From Haloferula helveola (lineage in GTDB: Bacteria > Verrucomicrobiota > Verrucomicrobiia > Verrucomicrobiales > Akkermansiaceae), in assembly GCF_037076345.1 (NCBI RefSeq), contig NZ_AP024702.1:1240001-1304000 (forward strand): 64,000 bases of DNA, written 5' to 3'. A program made the position numbers and the translations under genes. Shown piece by piece: positions 8,606-19,400 of the stretch. Numbering within the stretch: position 1 is the first letter of the stretch; the number at the start of each line of letters is the position of its first letter. Under the pieces are notes generated by a model that did not search any database, was not told the origin of the DNA, and saw only the letters and a program-made list of their open reading frames with translations.

Positions 8606-11272
8606 ATGGATGAACCGGCCGACACACGAGATGGGATTCTGGAAATCTGGAAACAGTTCTTTCCCGATCACCCCGTGGATGCGGCTTCCCACTTCTTCGA
8701 GTTGGGAGGCGACTCCCTCGCAGCCATCAACCTTTGCCTCGCGGTGGAGCGGAAGACGGGCGGACTGGTGCCGATCGGCACCATCTACAAGGCACCCGTC
8801 CTCCGGGACTTCTCGGAAATGGTTTCCGGGTTCTCGTCGGAGACGAAGCGGCACATCGTCACGCCGCTGAGGACGGACGGCAGTCGACTCCCGCTGTTCG
8901 CCATCGCGCCGGCAGTCGGCGGCGTCTTCCACTACCACGACTTCGCGCGGCATCTCGATGCCGACCGACCGTGCTTTTGCCTCGAGCCGAGAATCTCTGC
9001 CGATGGCGGGCATGACTACTCCTCGGTCGGGGAAATCGCGGAGTGGGCGATCAAGTCGATCAAATCGATCCAGGCCGAGGGTCCTTACCACCTGTGCGGC
9101 TACTCCTTCGGCGGAACGGTCGCTTGGGAAATCGCGAAGCAGCTCAGAGCGGAAGGCAGCACGATCGCGCTGCTTCTGTCATTCGACTCGATGGCGATTG
9201 GCAACGGCTTCGCTCCGATCCGTCTGGAGAATGAATTCCTCGACAAGCTCCCTCCCCATCTCAAGCGGTATGCCCACTTCCGGGATACCTACAAACGCCA
9301 TAGCTCACGGTTTCATTTCGGCCGGGTGCTTCCCCTGCTCGCAAGCGAGATCGGCGACCGTTTCGTGGATGCGTGGAAAGCCCTGAAGAAACGCCAGGCT
9401 GCCCGGAACGGCCCCGAAGATGCGGCGGTGATCGCCGTCCGAATTCAGGAGGACCTCAGTCGCGAGTACGACTACGGCAACTACGACGGCAGACTGATCC
9501 TGCTGAGGGCAAAAACCCAGTTGGCCTACTGGCGACACCTCGACTACGAACTCGGCTGGACCCACCGCCCCCTCGGCGGTCTTGAAATCATCGATGTGCC
9601 CGGATGCCACCGTACACTGATGCATGGGGAACCTGCCCAGGAGGTTGCCCGCCAGACGAGCCGGATCCTCAACGACCTGCCGGAGCAACAGGAAGTTCTC
9701 GAAGAGTTCGAAGACCTGCCAGCCTCCGCGGCTGGACTCCGCTCGCCGCTCGACCGGTTCCGTGAGGTCGTCGCGAGTTGCGGTGAACGTCCGGCGATGC
9801 TCGAAGACGGGGGGGGCACCAGCTACCGGGAACTCGACCGGATCTCGGACACCCTCGCAGCCCGGCTTCTCGATGTCCTCGACTCCGAGGCGGAAGGCGT
9901 TGCCGTTCACATGACGACCGGCCCCCTGATGTGCGCTGCGTTCCTCGCCGTGCTGAAGACAGGGCGTTACTACGTTCCCCTCGAGCCTGACCAACCGACG
10001 GAGCGAACCGGGTCCGTCCTCAACAATTCAAAAGCATCACTTCTGATCTCGGACGGACCCTTGCCGACCGAGTTGAAAAAGTGGGTCGATACCGCAGGGC
10101 CTCCCGTACTGCGGATCACCCGCGAGGACCTTCGCGAAACACTGGTCCCCCGGGGAGTCCAAATCGAAAGCTCAACCCCAGCCGTCATCCTCTACACCTC
10201 GGGATCCACCGGAGTCCCCAAAGGCGTGCTGCACACCCATCGGAGCGTCGCCGACATCGGACGCCGGCGGGGCACGGCCATCGGGTTGAAGGGGAGCGAC
10301 CGCTACCTGAGCATCTACTCCGGAGCCTTCATGGGATTCCTGAACGGATTCTACGCGTCGATCCAGTTCGGCAGCTGCTTCTGCTTCTACCCGCTGCGGA
10401 CCTTCGGCATCGATGTGCTGGCCAGCTGGCTGAACGCCAACCGGATCACCGTTTTCCACTCGGTCACGTCCGTCTACCGGCGCTTCGTCAACAGTCTGTC
10501 CGACACCTCGGTTCTCGGCACGATCCGTTGCGTGGTCCCCGGCGGCGAACCTTCCCGGATGAGCGATGTCGACGCTTTCAAGATACACTTCCGAAAAGGT
10601 ACGGTATACTACTCGAACCTCGGCTCGTCGGAGGCCGGGTCGATCGCCTTCGATCCCATCGATCACGATACCGAGCTGAATGGTGAAATCCCGGTGGGGA
10701 AGCCGTTCGAGCATCTGGGTGTGACCATTCGTGATGAAGCCGGAAACCTCTGCCCGGACGGCCATGAGGGCGAGATCTGCCTGGGCGCCGGCGACGTCTT
10801 CTCCGGCTATTGGCAGGATCCCGGGAAGACCGCCGAGGCCTTCAGCGGGTCATCGGATGGTTCCCGGTTCTTCCGGAGTGGCGACTTCGGCGTTCTGCTT
10901 GAAGACGGCCGCCTGGTGAACCGGGGACGGAAGGATCACCAGATCAAGATCAACGGCTACCGGATCGAGATTCCCGAGGTGGAGAGCGCCTTGGTAGGAC
11001 TCGACGAGGTCGAGGAGGCCGCGGTGGTCGCCCGCATCGATCCGGCGGCCCGCGACGACCTCAGGCTCTACGCGTTCTACAAACTCCACAAGGCCCATAC
11101 GGACACCGGGAAGGAGACGATCCGCGAGCTGCTGCTCAAGCATCTGCCGACGCCGATGATTCCGAACTATCTGTTCGAGGTTTCCGAACTTCCCGTGAAC
11201 CCGACGGGAAAAGTGGACCGCAAGCGACTGCGGGAAGTTCCGCAGGACGAGATTCCCGCGCATTTTGGCTAA
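8606..11272 (+). CDS. NRPS-like protein: carrier - thioesterase - adenylation
   Basis: The protein has 888 residues from the ATG at 8606 (an in-frame ATG at 8516 would add 30 residues). Domain order is unusual. First comes a peptidyl-carrier domain with ELGGDSLAAIN (phosphopantetheine Ser37, residues about 10-75). Next is an alpha/beta-hydrolase thioesterase (about 90-350) with GYSFGG (nucleophile Ser167) and a late His in GCHRTLMHG. Last is a complete adenylation domain (about 380-880) with LYTSGSTGVPKG, SNLGSSEAG, FRSGDFGVLLEDGRL, GRKDHQIKINGYRIE and NPTGKVDRKRL. It should activate an amino or aryl acid as AMP ester and load its own carrier. No condensation domain, second module or phosphopantetheinyl transferase is nearby, so it may make a simple ester, amide or dimer. 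Cytosolic; the product is unknown. Confidence 0.88.
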   Translation: MDEPADTRDGILEIWKQFFPDHPVDAASHFFELGGDSLAAINLCLAVERKTGGLVPIGTIYKAPVLRDFSEMVSGFSSETKRHIVTPLRTDGSRLPLFAIAPAVGGVFHYHDFARHLDADRPCFCLEPRISADGGHDYSSVGEIAEWAIKSIKSIQAEGPYHLCGYSFGGTVAWEIAKQLRAEGSTIALLLSFDSMAIGNGFAPIRLENEFLDKLPPHLKRYAHFRDTYKRHSSRFHFGRVLPLLASEIGDRFVDAWKALKKRQAARNGPEDAAVIAVRIQEDLSREYDYGNYDGRLILLRAKTQLAYWRHLDYELGWTHRPLGGLEIIDVPGCHRTLMHGEPAQEVARQTSRILNDLPEQQEVLEEFEDLPASAAGLRSPLDRFREVVASCGERPAMLEDGGGTSYRELDRISDTLAARLLDVLDSEAEGVAVHMTTGPLMCAAFLAVLKTGRYYVPLEPDQPTERTGSVLNNSKASLLISDGPLPTELKKWVDTAGPPVLRITREDLRETLVPRGVQIESSTPAVILYTSGSTGVPKGVLHTHRSVADIGRRRGTAIGLKGSDRYLSIYSGAFMGFLNGFYASIQFGSCFCFYPLRTFGIDVLASWLNANRITVFHSVTSVYRRFVNSLSDTSVLGTIRCVVPGGEPSRMSDVDAFKIHFRKGTVYYSNLGSSEAGSIAFDPIDHDTELNGEIPVGKPFEHLGVTIRDEAGNLCPDGHEGEICLGAGDVFSGYWQDPGKTAEAFSGSSDGSRFFRSGDFGVLLEDGRLVNRGRKDHQIKINGYRIEIPEVESALVGLDEVEEAAVVARIDPAARDDLRLYAFYKLHKAHTDTGKETIRELLLKHLPTPMIPNYLFEVSELPVNPTGKVDRKRLREVPQDEIPAHFG

Positions 11273-11365
11273 CGAAAGGCACAGGAGGGTCATTGGGATT
11301 CCTCAGGCTCACGCAGTCTGAAAGACTCCCCGTTCCGACTCCGTCGAAGACCTCACGACCCAGAC

Positions 11366-12868
11366 ATGAAACCGCCGAAATTTCTCCTCACGACCCTGCT
11401 TGCCCTGCCCCTCTGCCACGCTGCGGACCAACCGAACGTGCTTCTGATCTACGGCGACGACGTCGGCTGGGGCGACCTCGGCGTTCAGGGATCAGTGAAG
11501 AACCCGACGCCGCACCTCGACAAGCTTGCGTCCGAGAGCCTGCGTTTCACCGACGGCCACTGCAGCGCCGCGACTTGCACGCCTTCCCGATTCTCGATGC
11601 TGACCGGCATCCACGGGTTTCGCCACAATGTCCGCATCCTGCCGCCCGACGCCCCGCTCTCGATCCCGGTCGATGCCTTCACCCTGCCCGACCTCTTCAA
11701 GAAGGCCGGCTACCAGACGGCGATCGTCGGCAAGTGGCACCTCGGGATCGGCGAGAAGGGCAAAAAGGTCAATTGGAACGCCGAGGTGAAGCCCGGCCCG
11801 CTCGAACTCGGCTTCGACTACTCGTTCCTTCTCCCTTCGACCAACGACCGCGTGCCCTGCGTTTACGTCGTTGATCACAAGGTGCTCAACCTCGACCCGA
11901 AGGACCCGCTTTTTGTCGGACCGAAGAAGCCCGACGTCGACTGCACGGAGTATCCCAACGGCAAGAAGAACCCGGAGGCGATGACCTACTACAAGAGCAC
12001 CCACGGCCACAACAACTCGGTCATCAACGGCATCGGCCGGATCGGCGTGCAGTGGGGCGGCAAGTCGGCGCTGTGGGACGATGAGACGATGACCGACACC
12101 TTCGTCGCGCGGACCAAGGAGTGGATCGAGAACCGCGACACCTCGAAGCCGTTCTTCCTCTACTACGCAGCGCAGGACATCCACGTCCCCCGAGCCCCGC
12201 ATCCGCGATTCCACGGCAAGAGCGAGACCGGCTACCGCGGCGACGCGATCGTGCAGTTCGACTGGGCCGTGGGCGAAATGATGAAGGTGCTCGAGGAGCA
12301 AGGCATCGCCGACAACACGATCGTCATCTTCTCCAGCGACAACGGGCCGGTCTACGACGACGGCTACGACGACGGCACCAAGACCCACACTTCCAGCAAG
12401 GAAACCGACCAAGGTCACGACGGCTCCGGTCCGTATCGCGGTGGCAAATACCAGATCTATGAAGGCGGCACCCGCGTTCCCTTCCTAGTCCGCTGGCCGG
12501 CCAAGATCAAGCCGGGCGTTTCCGAAGCTCTGGTCAACCAGATCGACTTCCTCGGCTCGTTCGCCAACTTGCTTGGCGAGGAACTGCCGAAGGATCACGC
12601 CATCGACAGCCGCGACACGCTCAAGGCGCTGCTCGGTGAGGACGAGAGCGGCCTTCCCTACATGGTCGAGGAAGCGAAAGGCCTCGCCCTGCGGGAAGGA
12701 CCGTGGAAGTTCATTCTCGGAGGCAAGAAGGACGAACTCTACAACCTCGACAAGGATGTCGGCGAGCAGACCAACGTGGTCGACCAGCACCCGGACCGCG
12801 CGAAAAGCATGCGCGAGCGCCTGGTGAAGATCCGCGACACCAAGTCCGGCATCCGCTCGCTGAACTGA
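11366..12868 (+). CDS. Secreted S1-family sulfatase (arylsulfatase A-like)
   Basis: The protein has 500 residues with a signal peptide (MKPPKFLLTTLLALPLCHA). The metal-binding block YGDDVGWGDLG is followed by the sulfatase signature CTPSRFSMLTG. Cys71 is the residue that a formylglycine-generating enzyme would convert to the catalytic formylglycine. Other family blocks are AIVGKWHLG, FSSDNGP and YEGGTRVPFLVRWP. It hydrolyses sulfate esters in the periplasm or outside, with carbohydrate substrates most likely from the genus-level context. It lies alone on the plus strand after the NRPS-like gene. No formylglycine-generating enzyme is in the window. Confidence 0.93.
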   Translation: MKPPKFLLTTLLALPLCHAADQPNVLLIYGDDVGWGDLGVQGSVKNPTPHLDKLASESLRFTDGHCSAATCTPSRFSMLTGIHGFRHNVRILPPDAPLSIPVDAFTLPDLFKKAGYQTAIVGKWHLGIGEKGKKVNWNAEVKPGPLELGFDYSFLLPSTNDRVPCVYVVDHKVLNLDPKDPLFVGPKKPDVDCTEYPNGKKNPEAMTYYKSTHGHNNSVINGIGRIGVQWGGKSALWDDETMTDTFVARTKEWIENRDTSKPFFLYYAAQDIHVPRAPHPRFHGKSETGYRGDAIVQFDWAVGEMMKVLEEQGIADNTIVIFSSDNGPVYDDGYDDGTKTHTSSKETDQGHDGSGPYRGGKYQIYEGGTRVPFLVRWPAKIKPGVSEALVNQIDFLGSFANLLGEELPKDHAIDSRDTLKALLGEDESGLPYMVEEAKGLALREGPWKFILGGKKDELYNLDKDVGEQTNVVDQHPDRAKSMRERLVKIRDTKSGIRSLN

Positions 12869-12886
12869 GCGTAAAAACACCGGCAA

Positions 12887-13022
12887 GGACCGCGCGAGCC
12901 CACTCGCGCCCCGTCGGTCCGGCATCCGTTCGCTAGGCTGACCTTCAGGTTCCGCCAAGGACCGCGCGGATCCACTCGCGCCCCGTCGGTCCGGCAGATG
13001 CGCGAGTGGGCTCGCGCGGTCC
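12887..13022. repeat. Palindromic intergenic repeat (family B), three copies
   Basis: Two direct copies of GGACCGCGCGA..CCACTCGCG followed by CCCCGTCGGTCCGGCA start at about 12887 and 12959, and an inverted copy (GCGCGAGTGGGCTCGCGCGG) at about 12999. The same unit recurs at 13958-14025. This is REP-like, with strong hairpin potential. Confidence 0.75.
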
Positions 13023-13057
13023 GCTCCGCATTGGTCTTACGCCTCTACGGCCCGGGT

Positions 13058-13891
13058 CTACTTGGCCTCCGCGTAGACCCACCTCATCGTCTCCGGGCGC
13101 CATTCGGCGAGCATCTCGTAGCGCTCCCCGAACTCGAAGCCGTCGAGTTCGGGGAAGTCGTAGCCGGAAGCCTTGTCGAGATCGTCGACGCTCTCGATGA
13201 CGCGACAGTCGTGGGTCGCGTCAAATGCCTCCAACATCCGCTCGGTCGTCCCCGGCTCGATGAAGTCGTGGGCTTCGATGAGGAAATCATGCACCGCCAT
13301 GCGCTCGGCGACACTCCGGTCGAAAAGTTTGTTCTCGTAGCCTTCGCAGTCACTGAAGACCAGGCCGCGCTCACCGAGATCGAGACCAAGCAGTGTTTCG
13401 CGGTCGCAGAATTCGCCCGTCCGCACCTCGACCCCGTTGAGTTGAGCCATTGCCTCGCAGCAAGCGCGCGCGACGTCGTTGTTATCGAAGGCGAAGATCC
13501 GCGTGTCCGGACACCTCATTCCGAATCCGACCGCGTAGTATCCTTCGGCGCAGCCGATGTCGACGATCGCCGAGGGCTGGCGTGCGATCACGGACTCGAT
13601 CACCTCGCCCAGCTCCCGCTCGTAGGAACCCAGTAGTTTCGGATACACCGTCCTTCCGGATTCATCCTCTTCGGGATACCTCATGCCCGCGAAAGGTCCG
13701 TGACAGACCGCTCGCTGCGGAAACGCCTTCCCGAACTTGGCCACGAACGCCTCCCGCTCCGGTCCGTAGCCCGGCAATCGGGAACGCGACCGCAGCAGCT
13801 TCCGGTGCAGAGGGCCACCCGAGCCGAGGGCGCGATCGATGCACCGCCAGACCGTGTCGTTCCGGATCGCCTGTTGAACGAGTTTCTTCAT
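13058..13891 (-). CDS. Class I SAM-dependent methyltransferase (FkbM-like)
   Basis: The protein has 277 residues from the ATG at 13891; an open frame extends upstream, but that part lies in the repeat and looks non-coding. The Rossmann motif I VDIGCAEGYYAVGF is preceded by a helix (ELGEVIESVIARQP), and motif II-like RIFAFDNND and LVFSDCEGYE follow. This matches the FkbM-type layout in which the acidic residue after strand 4 sits in a D-x-E-G-x-E context. These enzymes often methylate sugars or polysaccharide ends, but the substrate is unknown. The gene is flanked on both sides by copies of the same palindromic repeat, which suggests it may have moved as a unit. Confidence 0.72.
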   Translation of the reverse strand: MKKLVQQAIRNDTVWRCIDRALGSGGPLHRKLLRSRSRLPGYGPEREAFVAKFGKAFPQRAVCHGPFAGMRYPEEDESGRTVYPKLLGSYERELGEVIESVIARQPSAIVDIGCAEGYYAVGFGMRCPDTRIFAFDNNDVARACCEAMAQLNGVEVRTGEFCDRETLLGLDLGERGLVFSDCEGYENKLFDRSVAERMAVHDFLIEAHDFIEPGTTERMLEAFDATHDCRVIESVDDLDKASGYDFPELDGFEFGERYEMLAEWRPETMRWVYAEAK

Positions 13892-13957
13892 CCAGCCCTG
13901 CAGCCCGCAGGCTACCGGCAGCAATCGACGAGTCAAACTCGACGACCCATCAGCAGC

Positions 13958-14025
13958 GGACCGCGCGAATCCACTCGCGCATCTGCCGGACCGACGGGGC
14001 GCGAGTGGATTCGCGCGGTCCGCTC
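13958..14025. repeat. Palindromic repeat (family B), inverted pair
   Basis: An almost perfect inverted repeat: the left arm GGACCGCGCGAATCCACTCG and its reverse complement are separated by about 24 bases containing TGCCGGACCGACGGG. It is the same element as at 12887-13022 and lies between the methyltransferase and the DUF6288-like gene. Confidence 0.75.
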
Positions 14026-14030
14026 CGCCC

Positions 14031-16298
14031 TTACTCCGCCGGCAGGCCGGTGAGGTGCAGGTTCCGCTTGGGAGCCTGCAGCACGAGCGCATAGCAGACG
14101 TTGAAGAGGTCGTCGGCCCCCATGTAGGGCGCACCCATGTGGGGCTGCGTGAACTTCAGTCCGTAGCCCGGCTCCCACGCCATCGAGAACCACCACGCGT
14201 ATTCCTTGAGCACCCGCTCGAAGCGCTCGGGCGCGGCAAGATTGAGGCCGAGCAAGCCGAGCGATCCGCCGGGCTCGCCGTAGGCATGGCTGTTGCGGAT
14301 CCACGGGTGGCGTTCCTCCATGATCTTGGTCATGGCATCGCGCATGTCGCTGCGGTCGCCACGCAGGTGGGCCGCCATCGCGAAAAGACCGCTGCGCGAC
14401 CAGAACTCGCCAAGGTCCTTGTAGGAGCGGTTGTAACCCATCGCGCCGTGGCCGCCGTCCTTCGGGTCGGACCACGACATCTCCATGTACGGCATCAATA
14501 GTTCCCAGAGCTTCGAGTCCATGCCGCAGCGTCCCGCCAAGGCCTCGAACACCAACAGATGGCAGGCCGGAGCGACGAGCGCCTTCTGGCCGTATGGAAT
14601 GCCGTTGGGACCGTGACCAAGCGAAGGAACCTCCCACTTGCACTCGTGCTGGCCGTCGAAGGCCCAGTCGCGCATCAGGTCGAGGTGCGGAAGCACGCGT
14701 TCGTCGCCGGTGTGGAGATACCACTCGCTGTAGAGGATGCCCATGTAGGCACCCGACCAGAAGCCGAGGTTACCGTGTTTCTCGGGAGCCGGATACTTCT
14801 TCAGACTCCAGCCAATCGCCCGCTTCACCGCCGCCTTGTGCTCCTCCTTTCCGGTCGCCAGCAGTGCCAATGCGCCGAAAGTGGTGCGCTTCATGTCGCC
14901 CGACCACGAACCGTCCTTGGCCTGGTTGTTGACCACCCACGCGAGCATGTCATCGAGCAACGCCGCCGCTTCCGGGTCACTGGCCGGATCGAGTGTGGTG
15001 AAGGCACGGGTCCTGGGAAGCTCGACGCTCAGTGGCACGATCTTGCCGTCGCGCAGCACACCGAGTTCCAGCGACTTCTCTCCGGCCGACAGCGCTCGCT
15101 CCGACTCGCGTCCGAGGATCGCCTCGTGGCTTTGCCGGAACCAGTTCCAGCCCGGGTTGACGTCGTTGACCGGCAAAGGCTTTCCACCGACGGAAAGGAT
15201 CGCGTCTCCCGCGACGAGCCCGGCATTGGCGGACGGCCCACCCTCACGCACGGCGACGATCGGGAGCACCGTCTGCTGGTGCTCGGTCATCGCGGTGAAG
15301 CCGAGCAGCCCGGCACCGAGCACGTCGGGACCGGCGCCGCCGTTCGAGCGGCCGTAGAGCTTGCCACCCGGCTTGGTGCTGACCTGGCACCAGTGCGGCT
15401 GCGCCACGACGACCCGTCCTTCGGCAGCCGAGACGCGGAGGCCGAACGACTTTCCGCGGACCGCCTCCATCACGGACTCGGGAATCTCAAGCCAGGTGCG
15501 CGTCGAAGCCTCAACCGGTTCTTCCTCCGCCAGCGTCACTCCGATCGGCGTGACCTCTCCGGCAGTGCCGAAACCACCACCGCTCCAATCGCTCTCGATG
15601 ACGAAGCGGAACGCCTCGACGGTGAGCTTTTCATCGAACCGGATCTCTACCGCCTCGCGGGCCTCGCCGACCTTCTTGCCGTCGGACTCGCCACCGGCCA
15701 CCTTCTCCCAGTCACCACCCGGCTTGCGCACTTCGAGGTGCCACTTGCGCGCGACGCCATTCGAAAAGCCTTCCTGCCGCGGCAGATAGCTCACTCCCTC
15801 CATCGCCTGCGGCTTGCCGAACTCGAGTCCGATCCAGTGCGGCGGGTTCTCCTTCTTTCCTCCGTAGCGCGAGTGCCACGAAGTTTTCGGGTCACCATCG
15901 AAGGCGGCCATCGCCAACGAGCCGCCTTGCTCCGATGAGGCGATCACGGTCCATGCCGCGCGGGGGGCTTCACCGGAAACCTTGGTGGCCGAACTTGCGA
16001 AGACCTCGCCCGTCGCGGGATCAAGCGCCTCAAGCCGGAGCTCGCCCGCTTTGCCATCGGCGGTGCCGAAAAGATCGAAGCCCAGAACCCCGCGCCAAGC
16101 GTCGCCCGCCGACTTCTCCTTGTCGGTCAACTCGGGCACTTCGACGGTGGCGGTCCACGGCGTCTCCGCATCGACCGCGGCGGCCTTGCGCTGGGCCGGC
16201 AAATGCCACTCGACGGTGGGGTCGACGGAGGGTGGAGAAAGCACCGCCGCGGAGAGCGGCAGGCTGATCAGACCGAGAAAGGTGGATCGGAGAATCAT
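14031..16298 (-). CDS. Secreted protein with discoidin-type domain, PDZ domain and DUF6288-like region
   Basis: The protein has 755 residues from the ATG at 16298, which opens a signal peptide (MILRSTFLGLISLPLSAA). Residues about 110-260 resemble an F5/8-type C (discoidin) carbohydrate-binding fold (MAAFDGDPKTSWHSRYG ... HWIGLEFGKPQ ... FRFVIESDWSG). A PDZ-like segment follows (GPSANAGLVAGDAILSVGGK). The C-terminal half is helical and rich in conserved W/G/H blocks (KDGSWSGDMKRTTFGALALL, GHGAMGYNRS, QPHMGAPYMGADDL), like the all-alpha terpenoid-cyclase-type fold assigned to DUF6288. The enzymatic role is unknown. It is divergent from the sulfatase at 16478 with a 179-bp shared upstream region. 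Confidence 0.72.
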   Translation of the reverse strand: MILRSTFLGLISLPLSAAVLSPPSVDPTVEWHLPAQRKAAAVDAETPWTATVEVPELTDKEKSAGDAWRGVLGFDLFGTADGKAGELRLEALDPATGEVFASSATKVSGEAPRAAWTVIASSEQGGSLAMAAFDGDPKTSWHSRYGGKKENPPHWIGLEFGKPQAMEGVSYLPRQEGFSNGVARKWHLEVRKPGGDWEKVAGGESDGKKVGEAREAVEIRFDEKLTVEAFRFVIESDWSGGGFGTAGEVTPIGVTLAEEEPVEASTRTWLEIPESVMEAVRGKSFGLRVSAAEGRVVVAQPHWCQVSTKPGGKLYGRSNGGAGPDVLGAGLLGFTAMTEHQQTVLPIVAVREGGPSANAGLVAGDAILSVGGKPLPVNDVNPGWNWFRQSHEAILGRESERALSAGEKSLELGVLRDGKIVPLSVELPRTRAFTTLDPASDPEAAALLDDMLAWVVNNQAKDGSWSGDMKRTTFGALALLATGKEEHKAAVKRAIGWSLKKYPAPEKHGNLGFWSGAYMGILYSEWYLHTGDERVLPHLDLMRDWAFDGQHECKWEVPSLGHGPNGIPYGQKALVAPACHLLVFEALAGRCGMDSKLWELLMPYMEMSWSDPKDGGHGAMGYNRSYKDLGEFWSRSGLFAMAAHLRGDRSDMRDAMTKIMEERHPWIRNSHAYGEPGGSLGLLGLNLAAPERFERVLKEYAWWFSMAWEPGYGLKFTQPHMGAPYMGADDLFNVCYALVLQAPKRNLHLTGLPAE

Positions 16299-16477
16299 GG
16301 GCAGATGAACGGCGTAAACAGCACTTTGCTTTCCCGAATACGACATAAATCGCCGGATAACTCCGGCAATTCGGCGCACCGTGGAATCTCACGACACATT
16401 TTCGCAATTTCCGAAATCCGGAATCGCAAGGGGATGCTAGGCTAACGAATCCGCGATTCGATCATTCGCTTTCCGGC

Positions 16478-19400
16478 ATGCCCAAAACCCAGATCCCCTG
16501 CCTCCTCCTCGTCCTCACTGCCTCCGCTTCGGCCGCCGTCTTCGACTTCTCCCTGACCGGCAGCTCCAGCGGCAACAACAGCCAGGGTGGAGGGAGCGGC
16601 AACGTTCAGGTCGACGACGCGACCGTTGCCATCATCACGCCGGCCATCGATGGCATCCAGCTCACGCTCGAAGCGCTCTCCGGATCCGGCACGCCAACGA
16701 TCGGAGCCAACAGCCAGGGCGTGGGTGTCAGCACCGATGGTGAAAGCGATGCCAACAACACCCGGATCGAAGGCGACAAGACCGAGGCCTTCCGCATCAG
16801 CTTCGACAAGGCGGTGTCGCTCGACTCGATGCGCTTCGGCAACTTCACCAACACCGAGGTCGTCACGCTGACCTTCATCTCCGGCAGCAATCCCTTCACC
16901 TCCGGCACCTCGCTCACCATCAATGCCGACGGCAACCAGGGACCCGCCGATGACATCCTGCTCGCCAGCGACGCGATCGTGACCGGTGGCATCGGCGTGA
17001 TCCAGGCCGGCACGGTGATCGAGATGACGGTCTCCGCTGACTGCCTTCTCAACGAGTTCACCGTCTCCCCCGCCCTGCCCACCGCGATCGTCGGCTCGGT
17101 GCCAGCGCCCGTGATCACCGAAAACCCGAATCCGGGACCGAACCTAGGCAGCACGGTGATCGCCGACGGCAACCTCAAGGGCCAGAGCTTTTCGGTGGCC
17201 ACCGAGACCACGATCGAAAGCTTCGTCTTCGAGTGCGACGGCGTCACGACCCCCGGCAACTTCAGTGTCGAACTGTACCACGCGATGGATGATGTGCCGT
17301 GGCTGCTCAACCCGATCGCGACGGGCATCGCATCGCTTCCGGCCGGACTGGCCGATGGCGACCTGTTCGAGATCGAACTGCTTGACCCGGTCGTCGTCGA
17401 GCGCGGCTCGTACGTCGTCACGCTCGGTGGCGTCGGCGCGACCGAGTTCGCCATTCCGATCAGCAATGATCCGCTCTACCCGACCGGTGGCGGTGTGCGG
17501 AACAACAGTGCGGAGGGTTGGAGGCCGTTGATCAATGCCGACTCCGATCTCGTCTTCGCGGTCACCGGCACGCAGGCGGCCGACCCGTTTCCCGCCGCTC
17601 CGGCCGGCGCCCCGAACATCGTCTTCATCCTCGCCGACGACCTCGGCTGGACCGACCTGAACATCGGAGGAAACGGACCGAACGTGCTCGGCGGCACCGA
17701 CTACGGCAGTGGCTACTATGAAACTCCGAATTTGGCGCAGCTCGCCGCCGAAGGGCTTTCGTTCACGCACTGCTACGCCCAACCGAACTGCGCACCGACC
17801 CGTGCCGCGATCCTTTCCGGCCAGTATGCCTGCCGCGACGGCAATGGCGTTTATCACGTCGACGGGCTCAACCGCGGCCGCAACAGCCCGAACTTCGGGT
17901 CGGCCCCGCAGTTCACCGGTCCGTCGCAGAACGAGGACATCCCCGCCAGCCACTTGATCTCCGCCGAGGTCCTGCAGGCCGGCGGCTACGTCACCGCCCA
18001 CGTCGGGAAGTACCACGTCGGCAACCACGAAGGAGGCTCGGCGACGCTGCCCGAGAACCAGGGTTTCGACTTCAACTTCGGCGGCAAACAGAACGGCAAC
18101 CCGGGCAACTACTTCTCCAACAACGAGAGCTTCAACGGCGCGCTCGGCGACGGACTGCAGAGCTACGCGAAGAACTACACGAGCGGCTACATCACCGACA
18201 ACCTGGTATCGGTCGCCAACGGCAACGACCCGACCACGCTGCTGCCATCGACACCCGACAAATTCGTGCAGGATGGCATCGGCGACGCCGCCGTGGCCTT
18301 CCTCCGCGACCACGCCAAGGGCAACCTGTCGGCGAGGCCGTTCTACCTCCAGGTCCACAGCTACGCGGTCCACACGCCGATCGGCAACTCGCAGTCGCGA
18401 CCGGATCTGCTTTCGAAGTTCCAGGCGATCACCAGCACCGACCCTCGCCACGGCAGCGCTCCCTACGCCGCGATCCTCGAAAACCTCGACCAGTCGGTCG
18501 GCCGCATCCTTGCCTTCCTCGACGACAGCGGTCTCGCCTCGAACACCATCGTCGTTTTCACCTCCGACAACGGCGGCCACATCGGCCCGACCGACAACGA
18601 TCCGGTCCGCTTCCGCAAGGGCAGCTTCTACGAAGGCGGCCTGCGGGTTCCGCTGATCGTGCGCTGGCCGGATGGCGGCATCCCGGCCGGCGAGCAGACC
18701 GACGCGCTCGTCCACTCGGTCGACTTCTTCCCGACCTTCGTCGACGCCGCCCAGCTTTCCATGCCGACTCAGAACGCCATCGGCGATCCGGTGAACTACG
18801 ACGGCGCGTCATTCCTCTCGCACGCCGCCGATCCCGACACCGTCCCGGACGCGCGCGACACGGTCTTCTATCACTTCCCCGGCTACCTCGACGAGCGGGC
18901 CCGTCCGTGCGAGGTGGCGGTGAAGAAGATCGACGGCAAGGACTACAAGCTGATCTACACCTACGACACCGGTTACGTCGGCAACTCGAATCCAAACGGC
19001 AGTGACGAAGACGGCACCGAAGGGCTCGATGTGCTCACCGACAACTGGGAGCTGTACTGCCTCACCGACGACCTTTCGGAAACCACCGACCTGCTCGATG
19101 GCAGCTCTTACTCGAACTGGCTGCTCTACGGTGAAATCGCCGAAGGGATGGCGCAGGACATCGTTAACTGGCTCGGCCAAACCGACAGCGACTGGGCCCC
19201 CTCGCAGATCACCGACGGCGGAACACCGGTGCCTTTCCTGTCCGCCTCGACCTTGCCGGCGGTGAGCGTGCCGTTCGAGCAGACGTTCCGCATCACATCG
19301 TCGGTTCCGAATCTCGGGACCGATGAGATCAGTCTGACGTGGAACAGCGAGTCAGGCTTCTCCTACGACATCGAGGTGTCCGACGGACTGACCGGTTGGA

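Noticed and set aside
17144-18715. Minus-strand 523-residue open frame
   Set aside because: It overlaps the catalytic domain of a clear sulfatase and is Val/Arg/Gly/Asp-biased; shadow frame.
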